Of a stretch of 64,000 bases of DNA, positions 56,501 to 61,130 are shown piece after piece (the first letter of the stretch is position 1; the number at the start of each line of letters is the position of its first letter). Source of the DNA: Bedellia somnulentella (lineage: Eukaryota > Arthropoda > Insecta > Lepidoptera > Bedelliidae); the NCBI GenBank assembly GCA_963576735.1, contig OY755175.1, positions 18,244,401-18,308,400 of the forward strand, in the 5' to 3' direction. The notes under the pieces are model-generated. The model worked only from the letters and a program-made list of their open reading frames with translations, was not told the DNA's origin and did not search any database. A program made the position numbers and the translations under genes.

Positions 56501-57184
56501 ATTGCACATAAACATAACATAAAAACATAAACGTTCACGCCGAATATCCCTGAAGGGGTTGGCAGAGGTACTAATACTTCTGAACATCACGTGACTTTGT
56601 CACCTGGTGTTCAGAGTACCCACGTTTTGCATGGACAGTGTACTCAAGTGATAGAGGGCAGGCCTATCGCCGTTTTGTAAGAATACACAGTCACATGACT
56701 AAGTACAACTCAGCCATGTGGGTTTCCTCACGATGTTTTCCCTCACCGTTTGTTTCAAATTGCAATGTTTCAATATTACAAACAAAGGGTTTATAAATAC
56801 TAAGAATTACTAAAAAAAACATAGTATACTGTGTAAAAATAGTAGACCCCCTCTTGCAGTAACTTGTCCTACAATGTAACTAAAGGAACCGAAATTTTGA
56901 AGCGATTTAAGTTCACCCATGAGGCAGGAAATCCAGTTTCAAATTTCGACATTGTCACCTGGTATTCAGACTACCCTCTTTTTCTTGGACAGTGTATTCA
57001 CGTGATAGGAGGCAGGCGTATAGCCGTTTATTATACGTATAAGATTCTGTAATACTACATATTATCAGCGTCTATAATACTGCATACAATCACTTACCTT
57101 TTTGAGATCTTTGTTGGATTCAGCATCGTCGGCCTTCCTCTTCTCGCACGACGGAATGCAGTTTTTACCATTGTCTTTTTCACT
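23523..57184 (-). CDS. RluA-2: RNA pseudouridine synthase, RluA family (RPUSD2 / RluA-2 orthologue), 5' end missing
   Basis: Converts specific uridines in RNA to pseudouridine; relatives are human RPUSD2, fly RluA-2 and yeast Rib2/Pus8 and Pus9. Exons in transcript order: 57184-57098, 44046-43959, 40896-40674, then 39337-39250 or 37728-37641, 36063-35955, 34273-34162, 32633-32437, 30974-30777, 29897-29802, 29468-29326, 28016-27849, 23597-23523. All junctions are GT-AG. Total 1584 nt = 527 residues plus TAG. Order of parts: charged N-terminus (1-45), S4-like module (about 60-132), PSUS catalytic domain (about 133-320) with HRLDRLTSG (catalytic Asp 194), [10 protein letters not shown] (about 288-297), Ser/Pro/Asp linker (about 350-447), and conserved tail with [23 protein letters not shown] and QWASIDW. 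No initiator Met or first exon was found, so residue numbers are relative. Introns range from 333 bp to 13 kb. Confidence 0.93.
23650..23975 (+). repeat. LINE 3' end with (TATC)n tail
   Basis: T-rich 3' UTR-like sequence ending GCAGCGAATAAATGTC followed by CTTTCTATCTATCTATC, the usual form of insect LINE 3' ends. No coding part left; 5' boundary approximate. Confidence 0.55.
24731..24982 (-). repeat. Rep-A copy, full length, subfamily 1
   Basis: Nearly identical to the copy at 2339-2590 in inverse orientation, including the (TACA)n start and the CCGGCACTACACGGC end: a young copy. Confidence 0.9.
25361..25505 (+). repeat. Rep-C copy, 5'-truncated
   Basis: Starts at CCCTATCACGTGAGTACAC and keeps the CCCCTTCGGGG hairpin and the TTTATGTTACG tail; an internal stretch differs from other copies. 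Confidence 0.8.
25860..26070. repeat. Duplicated block with three CCAAT-type motifs
   Basis: AGAGATGCGCTGTGATTGGT occurs at about 25929 and 26000, 71 bp apart, with CCAATC between them, giving three NF-Y-type CCAAT boxes within 90 bp. GC-rich palindromic bits follow (GACGTAGTC). It could be the promoter of a mobile element or just a short tandem duplication. Confidence 0.5.
27114..27424. mobile_element. Rep-E: palindromic element with a tRNA-like end
   Basis: Inverted repeats of about 47-50 bp: 27114-27160 and 27374-27424 (core AATTTCGACACAGGCGGGAA). The left repeat contains the T-arm and acceptor strand of the minus-strand tRNA-like sequence, so the element looks like two head-to-head tRNA-derived ends. 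AT-rich outer ends (TAATAAATAAAG). Confidence 0.7.
27143..27214 (-). ncRNA. tRNA-like sequence (probably not a functional tRNA)
   Basis: Folds as a cloverleaf: acceptor GACACGG/CTGTGTC, D-arm GCTC...GAGC with A-box TAGCTCAATTGG, anticodon stem TCGGG/CCCGA, T-arm GCGGG-TTCGATT-CCCGC. The anticodon loop is 8 nt (GGTGTATA) instead of 7, and a diverged second copy at 31408-31481 keeps the same loop. That points to a mobile tRNA-derived family, not a host tRNA gene. A scanner could still call it a tRNA. Confidence 0.6.
27849..28016 (-). CDS. RluA-2: RPUSD2-like exon 11
   Basis: 168 bp, phase 0 to 0, 56 residues. Contains [20 protein letters not shown] and MFLHAWKYK, the conserved CxxC-bearing C-terminal module of RPUSD2. 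Acceptor TTCACAG, donor GTTCGT (weaker than consensus). Markedly GC-rich against its AT-rich introns. Confidence 0.93.
28157..28310 (-). repeat. Rep-C 5'-region fragment, diverged
   Basis: Begins CGATGATTTCCCTCACCGTT and continues into the far-5' part also seen at 15330-15400. Confidence 0.6.
29174..29282 (+). repeat. Rep-C copy, 5'-truncated
   Basis: Starts at AGTACACTGTCCATGCAAAA and runs through CACCAGGTGACAAAATCACG and the CCCCTTCGGGG-like hairpin (here TCCCTTCGGGGA), stopping at GGCGT before the usual tail. It lies 43 bp beyond the donor of exon 10. Confidence 0.8.
29326..29468 (-). CDS. RluA-2: RPUSD2-like exon 10
   Basis: 143 bp, enters in phase 1, leaves in phase 0. Low-complexity Ser/Pro/Thr/Ala linker ([16 protein letters not shown]..., ...[10 protein letters not shown]). 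Acceptor TTTTTTCCAG, donor GTAACT. Its sequence alone would not identify it; phase and position do. Confidence 0.85.
29802..29897 (-). CDS. RluA-2: RPUSD2-like exon 9
   Basis: 96 bp, phase 1 to 1: [20 protein letters not shown] and [12 protein letters not shown]. Acidic then Ser/Pro-rich linker with possible proline-directed phosphosites. Acceptor GTTAACAG, donor GTAAGT. The intron to exon 10 is only 333 bp, the shortest in the gene. Being 96 bp it could be skipped without a frameshift. Confidence 0.85.
29999..30140 (+). repeat. Rep-D copy, one end
   Basis: Carries TTTTCACGATTGCACATTAT, TTGAAACAACTATTGATTTT, AGCCCGACGTTTCGAAAACT and TTCACGGGAAGACT. It ends before the inverted partner. Confidence 0.75.
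30209..30430. repeat. Mosaic of a Rep-A scrap and an unnamed repeat
   Basis: 30209-30244 is a Rep-A scrap (AAATTCCTCAGTCACTTTTG). It is followed by an unnamed repeat (TGATGAGCATAAATG...ATTAAATATATCG...GACTTGATCTGTGTAT) that recurs, split by a Rep-A insertion, at 34340-34790. Confidence 0.65.
30427..30625 (+). repeat. Rep-C copy, nearly full length
   Basis: From TACTTAGTCATGTGACAGTG through CCCTATCACGTGAGTACAC to the TTTATGTTATGTTATG tail; very close to the copy at 7990-8212. Confidence 0.9.
30777..30974 (-). CDS. RluA-2: RPUSD2-like exon 8
   Basis: 198 bp, phase 1 to 1. Reads [20 protein letters not shown] then [20 protein letters not shown], the end of the PSUS domain (the YP(V/I)xNDPLY motif is near-universal in RluA enzymes), then an acidic stretch [12 protein letters not shown] Rep-A copy begins at 31003, so only 28 bp of original intron precedes this exon's acceptor. 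Confidence 0.95.
31003..31235 (+). repeat. Rep-A copy, subfamily 1, beside a splice site
   Basis: Full-length copy lacking the final TATG run. It lies antisense in the gene's intron 7, 28 bp upstream of the exon 8 acceptor, so the polypyrimidine tract and branch point must lie in those 28 bp or in the repeat. Confidence 0.9.
31240..31375 (+). repeat. LINE 3' end with (ATTT)n tail
   Basis: Contains GAGATCGCTCTTAGTGATAA, GTACTTTGGCTTTTGTACC and AATAAAGAG, ending in (TTTA)n. Typical non-LTR 3' UTR; no coding part. Confidence 0.6.
31380..31482 (-). repeat. Rep-E relative with a diverged tRNA-like sequence
   Basis: 31408-31481 on the minus strand reads GACATTATAGCTCAATTGGC ... GGGTTCGATCC with the same GGCGTATACCCG loop region as the copy at 27143-27214, flanked by the same AATAAATAAAGGAAAGAAAA run. 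Acceptor pairing is degraded. Confidence 0.65.
31620..31872 (-). repeat. Two tandem LINE 3' ends
   Basis: 31625-31743 and 31744-31872 each run, on the minus strand, from a CTTATCGC(C/T)-type block (GGCGGACTTATCGCC, GGCGGTCTTATCGC) to an AT-rich tail; the second ends in (ATTCT)n at 31746-31765. They are related to each other and to 31240-31375. Confidence 0.55.
32201..32375 (-). repeat. Rep-B copy, full length
   Basis: Inverse orientation: (TACA)n, TACTCACGCCATTAATTCCC, GGGGTAGGCAGAGACTATC, CGTTTACATCCGTCAATCTT, TTTTCATACATGCTC and ACGCCAGCCTTTTTGAGCTC, which gives the 5' end missing from other copies. Confidence 0.85.
32437..32633 (-). CDS. RluA-2: RPUSD2-like exon 7
   Basis: 197 bp, phase 2 to 1. 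Reads [20 protein letters not shown], then [14 protein letters not shown] and [20 protein letters not shown]. The GR(M/T)HQIRVHL motif is a core RluA-family signature. Donor GTGAGA, acceptor TTATTTACAG. Confidence 0.96.
32682..32935 (-). repeat. Rep-A copy, full length, subfamily 2
   Basis: Reference for subfamily 2: CCACCGGAAGAAATGGGGTA, CCGTTAGTCGCCTCTTACG and CTACACAGC at its 5' end, in place of CCCGTGGGTAGAAAGGGGTA, CCCTTAGTCGCC and CTACACGGC of subfamily 1. Confidence 0.9.
33123..33312 (+). repeat. Rep-A copy, 3' part missing
   Basis: From GCCGTGTAGTGTCGGCTTAG to GGCTGAGGAATTTCC, then breaks off. Mixed subfamily features (CCCGTGGGTGATCGTAAGAG). Confidence 0.85.
34162..34273 (-). CDS. 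RluA-2: RPUSD2-like exon 6
   Basis: 112 bp, phase 1 to 2. Reads [20 protein letters not shown] then [15 protein letters not shown]; the KEYxCxVxGxFP motif is conserved in the family. Acceptor CTACAG, donor GTAAGT. Confidence 0.95.
34340..34790 (+). repeat. Unnamed repeat split by a Rep-A insertion
   Basis: Left half 34340-34471 (GGGTTCAACCCCCGATAAG, GCATAAATGACTGTTTG, TTAAATATATCGGTGAGTTG) and right half about 34720-34790 (GTATAATACAATTTAG, GGTAACTTGATCTGTGT) match the uninterrupted relative at 30250-30430. The Rep-A copy between them is therefore the younger insertion. Confidence 0.65.
34472..34719 (-). repeat. Rep-A copy, full length, subfamily 1, nested
   Basis: Complete copy from (TACA)n to GCCGGCACTACACGGC, inserted in the unnamed repeat described above. 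Close to the copies at 24731 and 46385. Confidence 0.9.
34791..35954 (-). other. Intron 5, unrecognised part
   Basis: AT-rich, no repeat family or coding frame recognised; short minus frames at 34700-35014 are chance. Confidence 0.5.
35955..36063 (-). CDS. RluA-2: RPUSD2-like exon 5 (catalytic motif)
   Basis: 109 bp, phase 0 to 1. Reads [20 protein letters not shown] then [26 protein letters not shown] is motif II of RluA enzymes; its Asp is the nucleophilic catalytic residue. Acceptor ATCCCAAG, donor GTATAG (non-optimal). Its phase-0 entry fits both alternative exons upstream. Confidence 0.97.
36064..37640 (-). other. Intron 4 (after the alternative exon pair)
   Basis: 1.58 kb free of the named repeat families. 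It lies directly downstream of the alternative exons, so it could hold splicing control elements; no stem-loop was identified by eye. Confidence 0.6.
37641..37728 (-). CDS. RluA-2: RPUSD2-like alternative exon 4b
   Basis: 88 bp, phase 2 to 0, encoding [20 protein letters not shown] then VLDKPCSLP. Same length, phases and position in the fold as exon 4a, with 11 of 29 residues identical and most others conservative. It covers the first strands of the PSUS domain, just before the VHPCGR...HRLD segment. Acceptor CCGCCGGGCCAG lacks a good pyrimidine tract; donor GTGAGT is strong. GC 64%, higher than exon 4a (55%). KP and the downstream joins are kept, so the encoded domain should fold. Confidence 0.85.
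37729..39249 (-). other. Spacer between alternative exons 4a and 4b
   Basis: 1.5 kb, AT-rich, without any of the named repeat families. No coding exon seen. Confidence 0.6.
39250..39337 (-). CDS. RluA-2: RPUSD2-like alternative exon 4a
   Basis: 88 bp, phase 2 to 0, encoding [20 protein letters not shown] then VVNKPASIP. Joined to exons 3 and 5 it reads R-HE.PVT..P......EDVVVV.KP.SIP-VHPCGR, matching the usual RPUSD2/RluA-2 sequence, so this is probably the default form. Acceptor TATCGTTACAG, donor GTAAGT. Confidence 0.93.
39338..40673 (-). other. Intron 3
   Basis: 1.3 kb upstream of exon 4a, free of the named repeats; a plus-strand frame at 40160-40357 has no recognisable content. Confidence 0.6.
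40674..40896 (-). CDS. RluA-2: RPUSD2-like exon 3 (S4-like module)
   Basis: 223 bp, phase 1 to 2. Reads [73 protein letters not shown]. The YPYYF..F...KGRWVG....VF..EFR pattern is the RPUSD2 N-terminal RNA-binding-like module. Acceptor GTTTCAG, donor GTAATG. Confidence 0.96.
41738..41905 (-). repeat. Rep-B copy
   Basis: Inverse orientation, TACTGGGGTAGGCAGAGTC, GTTTCGCCTACATTCATCAA, TTTTCATACATGCTC and GCCTGCCTTTTTTAAGC. Confidence 0.8.
43093..43338 (+). repeat. Rep-A copy, subfamily 2
   Basis: From GTTGTATAGTGTCGGCTAAT through TTCCGGTGGGTGTGCGTAAG and CGACTAACGGAATTGGGGC to GTGAGTATATGTATG. Confidence 0.9.
43495..43632. mobile_element. Candidate MITE with imperfect inverted ends
   Basis: GAGCTGCCGCACTCGGACAG at the left is roughly inverted at the right (AACTGCCCGTGTCTGGCGGG). 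Small, non-coding; boundaries approximate. Confidence 0.45.
43812..43917 (+). repeat. Rep-A 3' fragment next to exon 2
   Basis: Contains AACTTCCAAATTTTTCTGAG, GCTCTGGCTAACCC and GTGAGTATATGTATGTATG. It lies about 40 bp inside the intron from the exon 2 donor. Confidence 0.8.
43959..44046 (-). CDS. RluA-2: RPUSD2-like exon 2
   Basis: 88 bp, phase 0 to 1. Reads [20 protein letters not shown] then NETSYYMEN. The [16 protein letters not shown] pattern is the conserved N-terminal boundary of the RPUSD2 core. Acceptor TTTGTTACAG, donor GTGAGT. Confidence 0.94.
44995..45060. repeat. TG-rich microsatellite
   Basis: Imperfect (TG)n and (TGAG)n tract with a run of eight TG units. Confidence 0.75.
45613..45710 (-). 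repeat. Rep-B fragment, diverged
   Basis: ATATATAGTCTTGGATGCAA, TTGGGTTAGGCAGTGATTG and TTCTTGCAAACC follow the Rep-B order. Confidence 0.5.
46142..46372 (-). repeat. Rep-A copy, diverged
   Basis: AAACTTATACTCAACGGCC, AAAGGGGTAGCCAGAGCTAG, GTGATGGGTCTCCAACCGCA and CCGGCACTACACGGC; small internal deletions. Confidence 0.85.
46385..46622 (-). repeat. Rep-A copy, subfamily 1, 13 bp from the previous copy
   Basis: (TACA)n followed by a near-complete young copy, ending at TAAGCCGGCA. Insertion close to the 5' end of the neighbouring copy again suggests clustering. Confidence 0.88.
47013..47247 (-). repeat. Rep-A copy
   Basis: TACATACATATACTCACGGC, AAATTCCTCAGCCACTTTTG, GACGGGTTTCCAACCACATC, TTAGTTGCCTCTTACGATC and CCGACACTACACGGC. 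Deletion just after the tail. Confidence 0.87.
48367..48465 (+). repeat. tRNA-like, pol III box-bearing SINE fragment
   Basis: CGTCTCCGTGGCGTAGCGGT resembles an A-box/D-arm, and GTCCCGGGTTCGTATCTCAG, 60 bp later, a B-box/T-arm. The distance between boxes and a poor acceptor stem argue against a functional tRNA. Confidence 0.5.
48886..49088 (-). repeat. Rep-A copy, old
   Basis: GAGTATATGCTAACAACC, AAAAGGGTAGCCATAGCTTC, TTGTTAGTGATGGGTCACAA and GCATCGCCCAACAATCAC remain recognisable. Confidence 0.7.
49199..49347 (+). repeat. Rep-B copy, near full length
   Basis: AGAATAAAAGAGCATGTATG, GGATGTAGACGAAGCTAGAG, TCAATAGTCTCTGCCCATCC, GATGGCGTGAGTATATG and (TATG)n. It starts 2 bp after the CTAGTG end of the preceding repeat. 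Confidence 0.87.
49390..49500. repeat. Diverged relative of the 15951-16127 MITE (internal part)
   Basis: Shares TGTGTCGCAA, TGTCAAAA.TGTCAAA and ATACA.ATTTATGACAT with that element; the terminal repeats are not intact. Confidence 0.55.
49559..49818 (-). repeat. Rep-A copy, subfamily 2, full length
   Basis: Has CCACCGGAAGAAATGGGGTA and CTACACAGC. An 18-bp partial internal duplication lies near the tail (CTACCCTAGAAGGGGTAG forms a small hairpin). Confidence 0.9.
49878..50047. mobile_element. GC-rich palindromic MITE, 170 bp
   Basis: About 39-bp imperfect terminal inverted repeats: left AAGCGCAATATACAGTCAGC with CCGTCGGGCCGCCGACAT, right its inverse complement. Far more GC-rich than its surroundings. 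Non-coding. Confidence 0.8.
50976..51056 (-). repeat. Rep-A 3' fragment
   Basis: TACATACATACATATACTCA through AGGGGTAGCCAGAGCTGAGG to CTCAGCCAC, where it stops. Confidence 0.8.
51399..52211. repeat. Seven-unit tandem array, 115-bp unit
   Basis: Units start at 51399, 51521, 51636, 51751, 51866, 51981 and 52096. Lengths are 122, then five of 115, then 116 (sum 813). The unit runs GATATAAACCTAATACGTTC ... ATGATAGGGCATTCATACAA ... ATATCCAA. The first unit has 6 extra bases (CTCGTA). The first and last units end with ACATAAAT where the five inner ones have ACGAAAT. Inner units look identical by eye. Confidence 0.95.
52212..52398 (-). repeat. Rep-A copy, diverged
   Basis: AAGGGGTAGGCAGAGCTTTA, CAACTTTTGGAAGTG, GGGTCTCCAAGCGCATC and TCTAAGCCGACACTACATAA. 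It directly abuts the tandem array. Confidence 0.75.
52440..53030 (-). mobile_element. RTE-clade LINE, 5'-truncated 3' fragment
   Basis: C-terminal part of an RT/endonuclease polyprotein, 5'-truncated near 53030, ending with a stop at 52481-52483 and an (ACA)n tail at 52446-52464, as in RTE elements. Confidence 0.8.
52481..53010 (-). pseudogene. RTE-like reverse transcriptase C-terminus, disrupted
   Basis: Reads [60 protein letters not shown] and [13 protein letters not shown], then an in-frame TAG (probably once Trp), then [30 protein letters not shown] frameshift near 52600 moves the frame to [27 protein letters not shown] and stop. YLGSxIT...D.ExRI.KA..AF..L. is typical of RTE/BovB-type enzymes. 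Two lesions: a dead copy. Confidence 0.85.
53285..53452 (+). repeat. Rep-A copy, old
   Basis: AATAATACTACCCCGTTACT, GATTTTTGGGTGATTTAGC and TTATAGCCGTGAGTATATAG mark it. Confidence 0.6.
53452..53570 (+). repeat. Rep-C copy, 5'-truncated
   Basis: GGCCTGCCCCCTATCGTTTG, AGCAAAACGTGGGTACCCTG and ACACCTTCGGGGATTCATGG; it follows the Rep-A relic without a gap. Confidence 0.75.
53846..54055 (+). repeat. Rep-A copy, diverged
   Basis: GCTGTGTAGTGTCGGCTTAG, GTAAGAAGAGACTAAGG, GGCGATGCGTTTGGAGACCC and CTACCCCTTTTAGGGA. Confidence 0.82.
54091..54372. repeat. 141-bp tandem duplication
   Basis: Units 54091-54231 and 54232-54372 appear identical. Each holds ACTAACTCGTTATTTGTACA, a Rep-A 3' fragment on the minus strand, and the start of Rep-D (TTGAAACAACTATTGATTTT). 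The duplication thus copied a repeat-repeat junction, after both insertions. Confidence 0.92.
54332..54519. mobile_element. Rep-D copy with both inverted ends
   Basis: Forward end TTGAAACAACTATTGATTTT...GCCCGACGTTTCGAAAACTT...CATGGTCACGGGAAGAC, then the inverse complement of the terminal block (ATCCGAAAATCAATAGTTGT...GTGCAATCGTGAAAATCTTA). The inverted termini, about 60 bp when compared with 29999-30140, make Rep-D a MITE-like family. Confidence 0.75.
54520..54716 (-). repeat. Rep-A copy, subfamily 2, tail part displaced
   Basis: From AATTTCTCAGCCACTTTTGG to CCGACACTACACAGC. Its 3' end is the fragment at 54120-54190, so Rep-D inserted within a single Rep-A copy. Confidence 0.82.
54982..55232 (+). 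repeat. Rep-A copy, full length, subfamily 2
   Basis: GGCTGTGTAGTGCCGGCTTA, TGCGGTGGGTGTACGTAAGA, ATTTATAGCCGTGTGTATAT and (TATG)n. Confidence 0.9.
56515..56750 (-). repeat. Rep-C copy, full length
   Basis: ACATAAACGTTCACGCCGAA, CACCTGGTGTTCAGAGTACC, CAGCCATGTGGGTTTCCTCA and CGATGTTTTCCCTCACCGTT. Good reference for the 5' end of the family. Confidence 0.9.
56950..57035 (-). repeat. Rep-C fragment beside exon 1
   Basis: TTGTCACCTGGTATTCAGAC, GGACAGTGTATTCACGTGAT and AGGCGTATAGCCGTTT; it ends 62 bp from the donor of the exon at 57098-57184. Confidence 0.7.
57098..57184 (-). CDS. RluA-2: RPUSD2-like exon 1 of those visible (not the start exon)
   Basis: 87 bp, phase 0 to 0. Reads [20 protein letters not shown] then AESNKDLKK, a Lys/Asp/Glu-rich stretch like the poorly conserved N-terminus of RPUSD2, possibly including a nuclear localisation signal. 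Acceptor TTTGTTCCAG and donor GTAAGT are strong. It opens with an acceptor and has no Met, so at least one upstream exon exists. Assignment rests on phase, splice sites and charge. Confidence 0.8.
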
Positions 57185-58952
57185 CTGGAACAAAACAAAC
57201 AATTATGTTGATATTTCTGTATAAAATAGTATTTTTGTTATAGCCGTTTTTGCGTTGAAGTAATATAACCTGACAATCTTATCATAATTATACAATCCAT
57301 TACAAAACCTTCAGACACTGCTCTTACTTATTTGTATTAAATATAGTTATTTAAATCATTGATATTTTACAATATAAATATTTCACTGAAATAATCACAT
57401 TGTTATAAATTTATCACTAATACCAAAATGTAGAATAAATATAAAATGAACAAAATATAGGACCGTACAGAATAAGAAAACATAAATATTTGCAATAAAG
57501 ACCTACCTTTCAAAATGTGTTTTAAATTTACATTATTATGAAAGTCATAGTTGTTATTTAATTACAAATGCTGAATGTTTTAAAAATCGCACCGTATTTC
57601 ACAGTTCAATGCAAATAAAAGCAATTAATGAAACAAATACACAAAATAATTCAGATGCCGAAAAATTTATGTTCTCGAATCACCCGGAGCGTAATTAATT
57701 TGTTAAATATCCGCCATTACAAAGTGCAATTACTTAATTAAGGCTTTTGGGTAAAATTATTTATTTGGTTAGTAGAGAACGGCCTCGAAAAACGTTTTTA
57801 GACTAGATAGAAAACGTTCTTGTAAAGGCGGGGGTCCGAAGTGAGAAGAATAAAAGAGCATCAGGTATGACAAAAATAATGAAAGCAAGAGAGGTTTATT
57901 ATAATATTTAGACGAGTATGCATAACCTATAGTTATTATTAGAACGCTTTAAGAAAAAAAGGTGTACCGAATTATGAAAAAAAGGTGGTTGTGTATGTGT
58001 GAACGATAGATTTAGATAGAAATTTGGACAAATAACAAAACTCTTGAGCAAGAGAGATTATAATGAAGAAAATATGCATGAAGGTTCCGTCAAGAAATAA
58101 GGGCGTTAATCAAATCGGTGGTCCGCAGATATACACGACCAAAATAATCATGGATTAAACAAGACTCGGACTCGTGTTTTAAGCCATATCGCCCAAAAGG
58201 GATGGCGGGATATATACTTCTGAAAAATAAGTGTTATTTTTGACCCCAGCAGGGCAAGCACGAGCCGTGTTTAAACTAGTTATCGCGTGGGATAAAGCAG
58301 CCATCTCTTACGCACTTACTTAGTATCGTATTCTGCCATCTCATTCTAATCGTTATCGTGTCGATGAAATAGTGCTCGTGCTTGCCCTTCTGGTGTCCAG
58401 AATATCCATCTTAGTATCGATATCGCATTTACATGATAGGACGAAAAACCCATGGCTTGGAAAACATTTCCTGATAAATAGGTTCATTGGTGTATTACCA
58501 ATTCAGAATTGAAATCCCATGCCTCTCTGCATCAAGGAATATACTGTCTCTCAATGAGCTACCAAGATATACGAAATTAAAGGAGACATAAATCCATTTC
58601 ATGTAACAATATCTACAATTGAACCAGAACGCCACACGACTCTTAATGAACGAACACTACGCTACTCAAATAAACACGATCACGAACAAAATTAAATTTG
58701 CCGAGCTCATTCCGCGAACGCCACGCAAGCCTCCTAACAAAAGGCTTTGCCGCATGTGATTTAACAGGGTGTATATGTCAACCCCTTTCCCCCTCCCCTG
58801 AGCTATCTAACAAACATGTCTGATTGGCAACATCAACAAAGCTGTCCACGACCCGACATGCTATGCAAGTTCAGCAATTAAATTAACACCGTTGCATACA
58901 CATACATTATAGTTTAGTTAGCATATTGCAGGCTGAGTTATTAGAGTTTTGC
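57185..58952. other. Upstream intron or flank, little recognised
   Basis: Contains a Rep-B 5' scrap at 57822-57868 (GGGGGTCCGAAGTGAGAAGA, ATAAAAGAGCAT). No start exon for the minus-strand gene was identified. Confidence 0.45.
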
Positions 58953-59200
58953 CGTGTAGTGCTGGCTTAGAATATCGCTACCCCTTTCTACCCACGGGTG
59001 TCGTAAGAGGCGACTAAGGGTATTGGGGCTTTTTATTGGATTTTTGGGCGATGCGGTTGGAGACCCATCACCAAAAACCTTTATTTTTACCATCTTTTCC
59101 CCACTCAACTTCCAAAAGTGGCTGAGGAATTTATAATTCCTTAGCTCTGGTTACCCCTTCAAGGGAAATATAGCCGTGAGTATATGTATGTATGTGAGTT
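58953..59200 (+). repeat. Rep-A copy, full length, subfamily 1
   Basis: GCCGTGTAGTGCTGGCTTAG through GGGTGTCGTAAGAGGCGACT to GTGAGTATATGTATGTATG. One of the least diverged copies. Confidence 0.92.
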
Positions 59201-59839
59201 ATTAGAATATAAAGACCTTTCGCAATTTGAGCGATACACGTTAAAGCCGTCGGATCCCAGCTACTATTACGGCAGTAGTCTTTGATCTGCTAACATGCAC
59301 CAGGCCAGGTAGGTTTGAGCCAATCAGTGAAAACGCGAAATTATAGAAGATATTATGATACACATATATGCTCAAGGGCTATGTATCACAATAGCCGGAG
59401 ATTAAAATACTTGTAATTCTGAAGACATATTTGGCATTCGGAAATCGATAGTAATATACGAAATGCCGGATTCCTTCCGCACGGGAAGGTATTAAATTCG
59501 TCTGTTCTAAACTAAAACAACATGGTGCTTTTTCATTTACTGTATAAAAGGCTCACTCCTACTGTTTGATTGCCACGGAGTGACATATTGCACAAAATAC
59601 GAGCGCACCGAAATACAACGTCGCTTTTTCACAAATCGTTGGTTTGGAAATGCAATCATTTATGCGAATGCATGTTAATAACTCGCTGTATTTTATTTCG
59701 TGGTTATGTGCTATTTGTCAATATCGTGAAAGTTGTGGTTTGTTTTATTAAAGCGTGTGATTTTAAACTTACAAATTTATTTAAAAATGACCGTATGAAC
59801 CGTAAAAAAATTGAATTAAATCATTAATTATAATTTATT

Positions 59840-59945
59840 ATTACCATCTTTTCCCCAATTAACTTCTAAGAGTGGCTGAGGCATTTCTCATTCCAAAGCT
59901 CTGGATACCCCGTTAAGGGATTTATAACCGTGAGTATATATGTAA
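59840..59945 (+). repeat. Rep-A 3' fragment
   Basis: TTACCATCTTTTCCCCAATT, GAGTGGCTGAGGCATTTCTC and ACCGTGAGTATATATG. Confidence 0.8.
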
Positions 59946-60195
59946 ATCATAAATTCAATTCATTCATAAAGTAAATTTTACATTAAATTGCCGGCTAAAC
60001 GGCTAAAATACTTTTAACGGGGTTTTTCAGACGTATTAAGCCCTAATCCCCTATGTTGTTTTTTACAACTACAGCGGAAAGATATCGGTTTGTGGTATTC
60101 CAAACCAACACTTAAATTAAACAAGCGCTTAAAATTTCACAATTTAATTAGCATTGATAGACTAAAAATACGCTTAAAACTTCACGATGTAAGTT

Positions 60196-60423
60196 TTAAA
60201 AGCTCTCCATCGTAGTAGTCACATAAAAGATATAAGAAACACGTGGCATAAAGACTTTCGATGCACCACCGCACCGGTTAGCCTCTCCGCCCTCAGTCTC
60301 AAAGAGGCATAGATCAAAGGCTGCTTCCATTAACTGTTCGCACCATGTGACCCCTTTGTCTACGGCTGCGTAACATATTTGTCTTTCATTTTGGAGACTG
60401 GGTAATGGCAGACGAGGTGACAA
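60196..60423 (-). other. Open stretch of unknown nature
   Basis: 76-codon minus frame (…SLQNERQICYAAVDKGVTW…EAAFDLCLFETEGGEANRCG…). Its composition is less AT-biased than the neighbourhood, which hints at coding or former coding DNA, but I recognise no family and see no clear splice partner. It could be a mobile-element relic. Confidence 0.3.
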
Positions 60424-60907
60424 AGTGCCTGGTTTAAGATAGAGAGCTTGTTCAGAAAATAAAGGTAAATATGAGTTTCACACTGACACTTAATGCGAGT
60501 TTTCTTTCAGGCTATGTTAAAGTTACTTGTTACATACGTAAGAAAAATTGGAGCGAGATGTTTATTAGTTGAATTTCTATCGTGTACAAAAAACGAAATT
60601 TCAACTTTATGTCAAGATAATTTTACAAAATAAGAGTATAGGTGTCTTATGTCTTATAGACTAGCTTTATGCCTATGGTTTAATATTATTTCATTTGTCA
60701 GATAGGATCGACTATACTAATAGATAGATAGATAATATAGATACCTTGCAATGCTTTTAGGGGATGAGAACATTAGCTTACGTGAAGCTTTCACAAAGTA
60801 TTAAGGTACTATGCATATATGCAAGAATACAAATGAGTACACGCTCTGATTTAGTAGATATCTACATTATAATGGTGATAAAATTAACTTAAAGTACGTA
60901 AGTTTAC

Positions 60908-61130
60908 CATGTTATGCTGGCATAGAATATAACTACCCCTTTTCTCTTTCTACCCACGGGTGTCATGGGGCTTCTTAAAGTGGTTTCTGGGCGATGCAGT
61001 TGGAGACCCATCTCCAACGATAATTTATTTTTACCATCTTGTCTCCTATCAACTTCCAAATGTGGCTGAGGAATTTCTAGCGCTAAAACTCTGGCTACCC
61101 ATTTTTGGGATTTATCACTGTGAGTATGTA
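60908..61130 (+). repeat. Rep-A copy, internal deletion
   Basis: ATGTTATGCTGGCATAGAAT, TCTACCCACGGGTGTCATGG, GGCGATGCAGTTGGAGACCC and TTGGGATTTATCACTGTGAG. About 20 bp around GGCGACTAAGGGTATTG are deleted. Confidence 0.85.

Larger units (their letters stand above)
44047..57097 (-). other. Intron 1 of the visible gene (13 kb), repeat nest
   Basis: Largest intron. It holds about a dozen Rep-A copies or fragments, Rep-B, Rep-C and Rep-D copies, a LINE 3' end at 44730-44850, a 7-unit tandem array, an RTE LINE fragment and two MITEs (listed separately). 55270-56510 shows nothing recognised. Confidence 0.7.
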
